Shown here in pieces: positions 1 through 7,070 of a stretch of DNA of 64,000 nucleotides. Below the pieces are notes generated by a model that had not been told where the DNA came from, searched no databases, and saw only the letters and a list, made by a program, of their open reading frames with translations. How positions within the stretch are numbered: position 1 is the first letter of the stretch; the number at the start of each line of letters is the position of its first letter. Origin of the DNA: Pseudoxanthomonas indica (GTDB lineage: Bacteria; Pseudomonadota; Gammaproteobacteria; Xanthomonadales; Xanthomonadaceae); assembly GCF_900167565.1 (NCBI RefSeq), contig NZ_FUZV01000001.1, forward strand, positions 1,899,001 to 1,963,000, given 5' to 3'. The translations under genes and the position numbers were made by a program.

Positions 1-438
1 GAAACCGCCAGTGGCGGCGCGGTCAGCGTGTCGGGCAAGTTCAACCTGGGCACGAACGACGACCTGCGCTACATGGCCAATTACGGCAGCGGCATCGGCC
101 GCTACATGGCCTTTGGCCTGGGCAGCGACGTGATGCAGGAGGCCAATGGCGATATCGAGGCGCTCGACGGCTACGGCGGTTTCGTGGCGTGGCGGCACGT
201 CTTCAGTCCCAAGCTGCGCAGCAATGTGATGTACTCGGCCGCGCACTTCGACAACGACCCGTCGCTGATTGGCTGGGGCGTGACCGAGCGCTCGCAGTCC
301 TACCACCTCAACCTGATCTATTCACCGTTCCCGAAGCTGGATATCGGTGCGGAACTGGGCTGGGGACAACGTTCGCTCGAGGATGACCGCGAAGGCGACA
401 TCAAGCGACTCCAAACCACCGTCAAATACACGTTCTGA
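1..438 (+). CDS. Outer-membrane porin, C-terminal fragment
   Basis: The frame is open from the first base of the window, so the gene starts upstream; 145 residues are visible. The protein shows alternating hydrophobic/polar strands typical of a beta barrel (for example YHLNLIYSPFPKLDIGAEL) and ends VKYTF. A terminal aromatic residue is the usual recognition signal for BAM-dependent outer-membrane assembly. The pattern resembles DcaP-like or related trimeric porins, but the family assignment is tentative. It lies 10 bases before an MFS transporter, so the two could be co-transcribed: the porin would admit a small organic acid or similar solute and the MFS protein would take it into the cytoplasm. 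The substrate cannot be read from the sequence. Confidence 0.7.
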   Translation, partial: ETASGGAVSVSGKFNLGTNDDLRYMANYGSGIGRYMAFGLGSDVMQEANGDIEALDGYGGFVAWRHVFSPKLRSNVMYSAAHFDNDPSLIGWGVTERSQSYHLNLIYSPFPKLDIGAELGWGQRSLEDDREGDIKRLQTTVKYTF

Positions 439-448
439 GGGGAACAGG

Positions 449-2110
449 ATGAATTCGACTACCACGCCACACACCGCCGCCGGGGAACTCGGCCGCGGCC
501 ACAAGAAGGTCATCTTCGCCTCGAGCCTGGGTACGGTGTTCGAGTGGTACGACTTCTATCTGTACGGGTCATTGGCGGCGATCATCGCCAAGCAGTTCTT
601 CAGCGGCGTCAATGAAACCACCGGTTTCATCTTCGCCCTGTTGGCCTTCGCCGCCGGCTTTGCGGTGCGTCCGTTCGGTGCCGCCTTCTTCGGCAGCCTG
701 GGCGATCGCATCGGTCGCAAGTACACCTTCCTGGTGACCATCGTGCTGATGGGCCTGTCGACCTTCATCGTCGGCATCCTGCCCAACTACGCCTCCATCG
801 GCGTGGCCGCGCCGATCATCCTGATTGTCCTGCGCCTGTTGCAGGGCCTGGCACTGGGCGGCGAGTACGGCGGTGCGGCCACCTATGTGGCCGAGCATGC
901 ACCGCATGGCAAGCGCGGCCTGTACACCAGCTTCATCCAGACCACCGCCACGCTTGGCCTGTTCCTGTCGCTGCTGGTGATCCTGGGTTGCCGCCTGTCG
1001 CTGGGAACCGAGGCGTTCGAAGCCTGGGGCTGGCGTATTCCGTTCCTGGTGTCGATCGTGCTGCTGGGCGTGTCGGTGTGGATTCGCTTGCAACTGAGCG
1101 AGTCGCCGCTGTTCCAGCAAATGAAGGCGGAAGGCAAAGGCTCCAAGCAGCCGTTCCGCGACAGCCTGAAGGGCGGCAACCTCAAGTTGATGTTGCTGGT
1201 GTTGTTGGGCGCCACCGCCGGCCAGGCCGTGGTCTGGTACGGCGGGCAGTTCTACTCGCTGTTCTTCATGACCCAGGCGCTCAAGGTCGACGCCACCACC
1301 GCCAACTTGCTGATTGCCGGCGCCCTGGCATTGGCCACGCCGTTCTTCATCTTCTTTGGCTGGCTGTCCGATCGCATCGGTCGCAAGAAGATCATCCTGG
1401 CCGGTTGTCTGCTGGCCGCGTTGACCTATTTCCCGATCTTCAAGGGCCTGACCCACTACGCCAATCCCGGCATCGAAGAAGCTCGCACCAATTCGCCGGC
1501 CGTGGTGGTCGCCGATCCCGCGACCTGCAGCTTCCAGTTCGATCCGGCCAACGTGCGCAAGTTCACCAGCTCCTGCGATGTGGCCACCTCGGCGCTGACC
1601 AAGGCGGGCGTGCCTTACACGGTGCAGGCCGCGCCGGCCGGTTCGCTGGCGCATGTCGAAGTGGGCGGCAACAAGGTCGAATCCTACGAAGCCGCCGGGT
1701 TGTCCAAGGATGACGCCAAGGCCAAGGGCGCCGATCTGACCAAGGCGCTGAAGGGTGCACTGACCAGCGCCGGCTATCCGGAGAAGGCTGATCCGGATCG
1801 CATCAACATCCCGATGACCCTGTTCCTGCTCTGGGTGCTTGTGATCTACGTGACCATGGTCTACGGCCCGATCGCCGCCTACCTGGTGGAGCTGTTCCCC
1901 ACCCGCATCCGCTACACCTCGATGTCGCTGCCGTACCACATCGGCAACGGCTGGTTCGGCGGCTTCCTGCCGGCCATCTCGTTCGCCCTGGTCGCCGGCA
2001 CCGGCAACATGTACTACGGCCTGTGGTATCCGATTGGCGTGGCGGTGTTGACGCTGATCGTGGGCACGCTGTTCCTGCGCGAAACCAAGGATGTGGACAT
2101 CACCGCCTAA
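449..2110 (+). CDS. MFS transporter, metabolite:H+ symporter (MHS) type, with periplasmic insert
   Basis: 553 residues. The ATG at 449 follows GGGGAACAGG and begins just after the porin stop. The MHS signature is clear: FEWYDFYLYG near the N terminus, then LGDRIGRK after TM2 and LSDRIGRK after TM8, with about 12 membrane segments. Family members (ShiA, ProP, KgtP) usually have 420-450 residues. The surplus is about 115 hydrophilic residues between TM9 and TM10 (bases about 1440-1800), a loop that faces the periplasm; it holds two cysteines that could pair. The likely role is proton-coupled uptake of an organic acid, shikimate-like compound or betaine. The porin directly upstream supports an uptake pair. 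Substrate unknown. Confidence 0.88.
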   Translation: MNSTTTPHTAAGELGRGHKKVIFASSLGTVFEWYDFYLYGSLAAIIAKQFFSGVNETTGFIFALLAFAAGFAVRPFGAAFFGSLGDRIGRKYTFLVTIVLMGLSTFIVGILPNYASIGVAAPIILIVLRLLQGLALGGEYGGAATYVAEHAPHGKRGLYTSFIQTTATLGLFLSLLVILGCRLSLGTEAFEAWGWRIPFLVSIVLLGVSVWIRLQLSESPLFQQMKAEGKGSKQPFRDSLKGGNLKLMLLVLLGATAGQAVVWYGGQFYSLFFMTQALKVDATTANLLIAGALALATPFFIFFGWLSDRIGRKKIILAGCLLAALTYFPIFKGLTHYANPGIEEARTNSPAVVVADPATCSFQFDPANVRKFTSSCDVATSALTKAGVPYTVQAAPAGSLAHVEVGGNKVESYEAAGLSKDDAKAKGADLTKALKGALTSAGYPEKADPDRINIPMTLFLLWVLVIYVTMVYGPIAAYLVELFPTRIRYTSMSLPYHIGNGWFGGFLPAISFALVAGTGNMYYGLWYPIGVAVLTLIVGTLFLRETKDVDITA

Positions 2111-2148
2111 GCCTGACCCTCCCCCCGGCCGGAGTTTCCGGCCACTGG

Positions 2149-2176
2149 ACGCCGGCCTTGCGCCGGCGTTCTTTTG
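2149..2176 (+). terminator. Rho-independent terminator after the MFS gene
   Basis: ACGCCGGC (2149-2156) and GCCGGCGT (2162-2169) form a perfect 8-bp stem with a 5-base loop, followed by a T-rich stretch (TCTTTTGTTCTT). It lies 38 bases past the transporter stop and reads in its direction. Confidence 0.75.
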
Positions 2177-2211
2177 TTCTTGCAAAGGCAAATGCGCGAT
2201 CTGGTTGCGCG

Positions 2212-2499
2212 CTAGCGCGTATCGATCGGCGGCCAGATCCGGGATGTGTGCAGCAAGGTGAGGACTCGCACGGTGTCTTGTGTGAGTTCGTAAACCAATC
2301 GATACGAGGAGTGCGGCAGGAACTCTCGTGTGCCGCGGACTTGGCCGGGCTTACCTATCTGAGGATGGGCGGCCAGTGTTGCTGCCGCCTCCTTGAAGCG
2401 CGCATCCAATCTCAGCGCAGCCCAAGGCGAATCTGCCGCGATGTGGTGCCAGATTGTGATGCGCTGCAACCTGGCTTCTGGTGTCCAGATGACTTTCAG
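2212..2499 (-). CDS. RelE/ParE-family toxin of a type II toxin-antitoxin pair
   Basis: 95 residues if started at the CTG at 2499. The N terminus then reads LKVIWTPEA, the usual first beta strand and helix of RelE/ParE toxins. The C-terminal half has the expected RLVYEL and VRVLTLLHTSR strands. A later TTG (2469) would delete the first strand. The CTG overlaps the antitoxin stop (CTGA) and is preceded by AAAGG at good distance, so translation coupling from a CTG start is the best reading. RelE members cleave ribosome-bound mRNA and ParE members poison gyrase; the sequence does not settle which. The gene lies immediately downstream of its antitoxin. Confidence 0.8.
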   Translation of the reverse strand: MKVIWTPEARLQRITIWHHIAADSPWAALRLDARFKEAAATLAAHPQIGKPGQVRGTREFLPHSSYRLVYELTQDTVRVLTLLHTSRIWPPIDTR

Positions 2500-2780
2500 A
2501 GACGACCTTTGGCCTCGACCTGGGCGCGCAACGCAGCGAACTCGGCTTCAATTTCCTCGTTGGGAATGCCTTTTCCCGCGCGCATTGACGCTCGACCAGC
2601 CTCCACTGCCTTGCGCACAAACTCGTCGTACTCACGCGCCTGTTGTTGTTGCTCGATGAAACCACGCATCAACTCACGCATCACCTGCGATGCCGGCCGG
2701 TGCGCGGCCTCGGCCGCGGCCATGAACTCGTCGCGCAGTTCGGATTCCAGTTTCATCGTGAAGACCGCTTCTTTCGCCAT
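2496..2780 (-). CDS. Ribbon-helix-helix antitoxin
   Basis: 94 residues. The N-terminal part (FTMKLESELRDEFMAAAEAA) has the beta strand and first helix of a ribbon-helix-helix DNA-binding domain, followed by SQVMRELMRGF. The C-terminal half is charged and helical, as expected for the toxin-neutralising region. It precedes and overlaps the toxin gene in the classic antitoxin-first order. RHH antitoxins normally repress their own promoter, and an inverted repeat lies just upstream at 2799-2831. The start at 2780 is the first ATG; an internal ATG at the MKL position is also possible. Confidence 0.82.
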   Translation of the reverse strand: MAKEAVFTMKLESELRDEFMAAAEAAHRPASQVMRELMRGFIEQQQQAREYDEFVRKAVEAGRASMRAGKGIPNEEIEAEFAALRAQVEAKGRL

Positions 2781-2798
2781 GAGGGTGGCCCGGAAAAA

Positions 2799-2831
2799 GG
2801 TACTGAAGCAGTATACAAAACGTCAGTACCT
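2799..2831. promoter_or_regulatory. Inverted-repeat operator upstream of the antitoxin
   Basis: AGGTACTGA at 2799-2807 is matched by its exact reverse complement TCAGTACCT at 2823-2831. The 15-base spacer contains the palindrome GTATAC almost at the centre. It lies 18 bases upstream of the antitoxin start, where an RHH repressor would be expected to bind and autoregulate. Function is inferred from position and symmetry. Confidence 0.6.
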
Positions 2832-2912
2832 GCTTTGTCCCCTCATAGGGGGTGTGCCGCTACAGGCAGGCTGCTGATGGCTGGCCTCGGCGCTGTCCAG
2901 CAGGCTCGGGTG

Positions 2913-3245
2913 CTATTGCGGCGGCGAAGCCAGCTCGCGCGCATCCAGATAACCATCACCGTTGCGATCCTGCTTGCGGAAGGTCGCCGCCAGGCGCTCG
3001 CGATGCTGCACGCGGGTCAGCGGCGCGCCCTTTCCGCCGGGCTGTTCCTGCGCCGACAGCACGCCGTCGCGATCGGCATCACGCGCGTCGAAGGCGTAGC
3101 TCATCCAGTCGAGGAATTCGATCTGGCTGACCCGGCCATCGCCGTCCACGTCCATGCGTTTGAGGTAGTCGGAGGTGGCATCGACCTGCGCCCGGGCGAG
3201 GCCGGGCAAGGCGAGCAGGAGCAGAATCAGGGCGGCGCGGATCAT
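2913..3245 (-). CDS. Exported EF-hand calcium-binding protein
   Basis: 110 residues with a signal peptide (hydrophobic core ALILLLLALPG, probable cleavage after ARA). Three canonical 12-residue EF-hand loops are visible: DVDGDGRVSQIE, DADRDGVLSAQE and DRNGDGYLDARE, each with acidic residues at positions 1, 3, 5 and 12 or close substitutes. The protein therefore probably binds calcium in the periplasm or outside the cell. There is no catalytic domain. Small EF-hand proteins of this kind are common in Xanthomonads, but their cellular role is unclear. It is followed 49 bases downstream by the 3' end of the desaturase gene being read the same way. Confidence 0.82.
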   Translation of the reverse strand: MIRAALILLLLALPGLARAQVDATSDYLKRMDVDGDGRVSQIEFLDWMSYAFDARDADRDGVLSAQEQPGGKGAPLTRVQHRERLAATFRKQDRNGDGYLDARELASPPQ

Positions 3246-3294
3246 GCCGCCATTCTAGAGGCAGTCCCCGACAGCGCCGCCGCTGAGCCTGCGC

Positions 3295-4494
3295 TCACGG
3301 CGCGAGCGCGTAGCCCTTCAGCCGTTGCGAATATTCCTGCAGCGCGCGATTGCCACTGGCTTCGGCTTCGGCACACCAGGCCTGCAAGGCTTTCAGGCGC
3401 TCGGAGGCGTCATGACTGCGCGCCTCCAGCACCGCGGCCAGGCGGGCACGGTATTCCACCAACGTGCCGATGCGCGGCCGCTGCGAAACCCACTGGCGCA
3501 ATTGCTCGCGCGCATCCGGCTTGAGCCAGCGGCCGTCATCCACCAGCCCGCGACGCAATTTGCGCGGCAGCAGGGCGCGCAACTTGGCGCCGGCCTGGGT
3601 GGCCTCGTCGCGCAGCGCCGGCTTGAGCACATTGCGCTGGTAATCGGTCATGGCCTGGAACCGATGCGAGAGCAGCGCCTTGAGCGTGTCCGCGTCCGGT
3701 ACCGCGATGTTCGGTCGGATATCCAGACTGGGCGCCACCCGCAACACCGTGGCCAGGCGCAGCTTTTCCAGCACCTTGATGGCCATCCATCCGATGTCCA
3801 GTTCCCAGCGCCGCATCGAGAAGCGCGCCGAGCTGGGGAAGGCATGGTGGTTGTTGTGCAGCTCTTCGCCGCCGATCCACAGCGCCCAAGGGGTGAGATT
3901 GGTGGAGGTGTCGGCGGATTCGAAATTGCGGTAACCCCACCAATGGCCCAGTCCGTTGACCACGCCCGCCGCCCAGAACGGAATCCAGGCCATCTGGATC
4001 GCCCAGATCGCGATGCCGGGCAGACCGAACAGCGTGGCATGCACGAACAACAGCAGGGTCGGGCCGAGCGTGGCGTAGCGCGTGTACAGATGGCGTTCGA
4101 TCCAGTCGTCCGGCGCACCCTTGCCGTACTGCTCGATGTCGGCGCGCTGCCAGCGTGCTTCGCGATACAGCTCCACGCCGCGCCAGAACACATTGCCGAT
4201 GCCCTTGGTGCGCGGGCTGTGCGGATCGTCCTCGGTTTCCACCTTGGCGTGATGCTTGCGATGGATGGCCACCCATTCGCGGGTGATCATCGAGGTGGTC
4301 AGCCAGGTCCAGAAGCGGAAGAAATGACTGAGCAGCGGATGGAAGTCGACGCCGCGATGGGCCTGGCTGCGATGCAGGTACAAGGTCACCGAGAAGATCG
4401 TCAGCTGGGTGAACACCAGCAACAGCAGCAGCAGATCCCAGACGCCCAGGCCAAACAGGCCGCCGATCAGGAACTGCAGGAGGGGCTCAGACAT
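3295..4494 (-). CDS. Acyl-CoA / fatty-acid desaturase
   Basis: 399 residues, an integral-membrane di-iron desaturase. The three histidine boxes that bind iron are present: HRSQAHR, HRKHH and HNNHH. Hydrophobic segments lie near the N terminus (LLLLLLVFTQLTIFSVTLYL) and in the middle (TLLLFVHATLFG and IQMAWIPFWAAGVVNGLG). This class puts a cis double bond into acyl chains using oxygen and an electron donor and adjusts membrane fluidity. The C-terminal approximately 130 residues are a charged helical extension after the catalytic core. The start at 4494 is preceded by GGAG. It is divergent from the ABC ATPase gene across 203 bases in which I see no clear promoter or other feature. Confidence 0.88.
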   Translation of the reverse strand: MSEPLLQFLIGGLFGLGVWDLLLLLLVFTQLTIFSVTLYLHRSQAHRGVDFHPLLSHFFRFWTWLTTSMITREWVAIHRKHHAKVETEDDPHSPRTKGIGNVFWRGVELYREARWQRADIEQYGKGAPDDWIERHLYTRYATLGPTLLLFVHATLFGLPGIAIWAIQMAWIPFWAAGVVNGLGHWWGYRNFESADTSTNLTPWALWIGGEELHNNHHAFPSSARFSMRRWELDIGWMAIKVLEKLRLATVLRVAPSLDIRPNIAVPDADTLKALLSHRFQAMTDYQRNVLKPALRDEATQAGAKLRALLPRKLRRGLVDDGRWLKPDAREQLRQWVSQRPRIGTLVEYRARLAAVLEARSHDASERLKALQAWCAEAEASGNRALQEYSQRLKGYALAP

Positions 4495-4697
4495 GGCGGG
4501 CTCCGGGGGAAGCCATCCGCGTCACTGCGGACGGACTTGCATGATGCGTTCTCGCGCCGTGGATTTCATCCACTGCCGACGAATGGTGCGTGAAGGCCGA
4601 GCCTTGCCGAGGTCGAGGGCGCGGTCCACTATCTGCCATCGCGCTGCCGCACCCGACCGGGCGGCGGTGATCCCCTTCCGCCGCATAGTGTCTCTTG

Positions 4698-5519
4698 ATG
4701 TCGCTCGCTCCCACCGCATCGCCTTCCGCCCCGCCCTTGTTCGAACTGGATCGCGCCACCGTCGTGCGCGGTGCCGCGCGCGTGCTGCGCGAGCTCAGCC
4801 TGAGCATTCCGCTGGGCCAGCACACGGTCATCCTGGGCCCCAACGGCTGCGGCAAGTCGACCTTCATCAAACTCATCAACCGCGAGCTGTATCCGCTGGC
4901 GCGCGAGGGCGATGCGCCGGTCAAGGTGTTCGGACTGCGGCGCTGGAACGTGGCCGAGCTGCGCACGCGGCTGGGCGTGGTCACCAGCGACCTGACCCGC
5001 GACCTGCAGGAGATGCCGCAGTTGCGGGTGGAGGAGGCGGTGATCACCGGCTTCTTCTCCAGCTTCGTCATCCCGCCGCATCGCGAGGTCGACGCGCAGA
5101 TGCGTGCGCAGGCGCGACGGGCGCTGGCCGACGTCAATGCCACCGCGCTGGCGGATCGCCAAGTGGCCGAGCTGTCCACCGGCGAAATGCGGCGCGTGCT
5201 GATTGCACGGGCGCTGGTGCATGCGCCGGAAGCGCTGCTGCTGGACGAACCCACCGCCGGGCTGGATCTGATTGCACAGCGGCATTTCCTGGCGCTCCTG
5301 CGCAGCCTGGCGCAGCGCGGCATCACCCTGGTTCTGGTCACCCATCACCTGGAGGAAATCGTGCCGGAGTTTGAACGGGTGATCCTGCTCAGCGAAGGCA
5401 AGGTGGTCGCCGACGGGCCGCCCGCTTCCGTGCTGACTTCGGCGCAGTTGTCCGCTGCCTTTGGCGGACCGCTGCAGGTGCGCCGCGAAGGCGAGCGCTT
5501 CGTGCTGGACCATGAGTGA
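4698..5519 (+). CDS. Stand-alone ABC transporter ATP-binding protein
   Basis: 273 residues from the ATG at 4698. Walker A is GPNGCGKST, the signature is LSTGE (rather than the usual LSGGQ), Walker B is LLLDEPTAGLD, and the H-loop is VTHH. No permease or binding-protein gene is adjacent: the desaturase diverges upstream and mutM follows. It resembles ModF/YlmA-type lone ATPases, but no transported substrate can be inferred. The product probably works in the cytoplasm with a permease encoded elsewhere, or in a non-transport role. Confidence 0.85.
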   Translation: MSLAPTASPSAPPLFELDRATVVRGAARVLRELSLSIPLGQHTVILGPNGCGKSTFIKLINRELYPLAREGDAPVKVFGLRRWNVAELRTRLGVVTSDLTRDLQEMPQLRVEEAVITGFFSSFVIPPHREVDAQMRAQARRALADVNATALADRQVAELSTGEMRRVLIARALVHAPEALLLDEPTAGLDLIAQRHFLALLRSLAQRGITLVLVTHHLEEIVPEFERVILLSEGKVVADGPPASVLTSAQLSAAFGGPLQVRREGERFVLDHE

Positions 5520-5570
5520 GCGGCGGCGCCGGACTTGATGTCCACCCCGGTCGCCGCCAAGTGAGAGGCC

Positions 5571-6401
5571 ATGCCTGAGCTGCCCGAAGTCGAAACCACC
5601 CGCCGCGGCCTGGCCCCGCACCTGCAGGGCCGCCTGATCCAGGCGGTGACCCTGCGCCGACCGGATCTGCGCTGGCCGATTCCTGCGGAAGTCGCCCGCG
5701 ATCTGCCCGGCCAGCGCATCACCGGCGTGCGCCGGCGTGCCAAATACCTGTTGATGGATGTGGAATCCGGCGACAGCGCGCTGCTGCACCTGGGCATGTC
5801 GGGCAGCCTGCGTGTGTTGCCCGCCGATACGGCGGTGCGCGCCCATGATCATGTCGACATCGCCTTGGCCGCGAAGGGTCGCGGCGCGGGCCAGGTGCTG
5901 CGGTTCAATGATCCCCGGCGCTTCGGCAGCCTGCTCTGGCAGCCGGCCGGGCAGACCCACGAACTGCTGCAGGGACTGGGTCCGGAGCCGCTGTCTGACG
6001 ACTTCGACGGCGACTATCTGTTCGAACTCAGCCGTGGCCGCAAGGCGCCGGTCAAGACTTTCCTGATGGACCAGGCCGTCGTGGTCGGCGTGGGCAACAT
6101 CTATGCCGCCGAGAGCCTCTATCGCGCCGGCATTTCGCCGCTGCGTGCGGCGGGGCGGGTGTCGCGTGAGCGCTACCTTGCGCTGGCCGACGCGGTGAAG
6201 GACATCCTGGGCCATGCCATTGCCCGTGGTGGCACCACCCTGCGCGATTTCATCAGTCCGGATGGCGCGCCAGGCTATTTCGAGCAGGAACTGTCTGCCT
6301 ATGGCCGTGGCGGTGAGCCCTGCCCGCGCTGCGGCCGGCCGATGAAGCAGGCCAACATCGGCCAGCGTGCCACGGTCTGGTGCGGCCACTGCCAGAAGTA
6401 G
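5571..6401 (+). CDS. mutM: Formamidopyrimidine-DNA glycosylase
   Basis: 276 residues. The N terminus MPELPEVETTRRGL carries the catalytic Pro2 (Schiff base) and Glu3. The conserved lysine is K58 in RRRAKYL. The C-terminal zinc finger has the form C-x2-C (CPRC) and C-x2-C (CGHC) with the conserved Q-R-T/A between. The enzyme excises 8-oxoguanine and ring-opened purines and cuts the strand at the abasic site (base-excision repair). It starts 51 bases after the ABC ATPase and may be transcribed with it. Length and motifs are ordinary for the family. Confidence 0.95.
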   Translation: MPELPEVETTRRGLAPHLQGRLIQAVTLRRPDLRWPIPAEVARDLPGQRITGVRRRAKYLLMDVESGDSALLHLGMSGSLRVLPADTAVRAHDHVDIALAAKGRGAGQVLRFNDPRRFGSLLWQPAGQTHELLQGLGPEPLSDDFDGDYLFELSRGRKAPVKTFLMDQAVVVGVGNIYAAESLYRAGISPLRAAGRVSRERYLALADAVKDILGHAIARGGTTLRDFISPDGAPGYFEQELSAYGRGGEPCPRCGRPMKQANIGQRATVWCGHCQK

Positions 6402-6488
6402 GCCCCTCGGATGGCGATCAGCGGCCCTGTCTAATGTGATGACTCACAATTGCGGCTATATTCGCGCCTTGATTGGTGGGGAAACCGC

Positions 6489-7055
6489 ATGGCCGATAAT
6501 TCCGATATCACCATTTGGCTGGATTCGGCCCGCAACGGCGATCGCGCTGCGCTGGACCGGGTCCTGGCCACGCTCTACCAGGAACTGCACACCATGGCGC
6601 GCCGGCAACTGTCCGGCCAGCACGGCTATACGCTGGACGCCACCGCGCTGGTGCACGAGTCGTATCTGAAGCTGATTGGCTCCACCGGCACCGCCAAATT
6701 CGAAGACCGCGCGCATTTCTTCGCCTACGCCGCCTCGTCGATGCGCAGCGTGGTGGTGGATTACGCGCGCAGCCGCCTGGCCCGCAAGCGCGGCGGCGAT
6801 CTGAAGCGCGTGGCCGACATTCCCGAAGAAGTGGAGGGCAACCTCAAGCTCGACGAGGATCTGCTGGCGCTGAACTCCGCCCTCGATCAACTGGCCGACG
6901 CCGACGAGCGCCTGGCCAAGGTGGTGGAGTTGAGATATTTCGCCGGCCTGTCGGAACTGGAAATCGCCGAACTGCTGCAGCGATCCGAGCGCAGCATCCG
7001 CCGTGACTGGCAGAAGGCGCGCCTGTTCCTGCTGTCGACGATGCAGGACAGCTGA
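6489..7055 (+). CDS. ECF-family RNA polymerase sigma factor, likely phosphorylation-activated
   Basis: 188 residues. The ATG at 6489 follows GGTGGGG. Region 2 holds the helix HFFAYAASSMRSVVVDYARSR, and region 4 holds LAKVVELRYFAGLSELEIAELL followed by SERSIRRDWQKARLFL. This is the Sig-70_X6 / ECF43-like pattern. Region 2.2, which in ordinary ECF factors is DAED, reads D50-A-T52-A here, with Thr52 replacing the acidic residue. In EcfP (Vibrio parahaemolyticus) and EcfK (Xanthomonas citri) a kinase gene lies next to the sigma gene and phosphorylation of a threonine near this motif is needed for core-polymerase binding. The same arrangement is seen here: a kinase gene starts 15 bases downstream. 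There is no anti-sigma gene. Confidence 0.9.
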   Translation: MADNSDITIWLDSARNGDRAALDRVLATLYQELHTMARRQLSGQHGYTLDATALVHESYLKLIGSTGTAKFEDRAHFFAYAASSMRSVVVDYARSRLARKRGGDLKRVADIPEEVEGNLKLDEDLLALNSALDQLADADERLAKVVELRYFAGLSELEIAELLQRSERSIRRDWQKARLFLLSTMQDS

Positions 7056-7070
7056 CGCCGCCCCGCAGCC

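Noticed and set aside
2469..2469. TTG at 2469 as the toxin start
   Set aside because: It removes the first beta strand of the toxin and has no ribosome-binding site; the CTG at 2499 fits better.
6457..6462. TATATT before the sigma-factor gene as a -10 box
   Set aside because: No -35 element at suitable distance; not enough for a promoter call.
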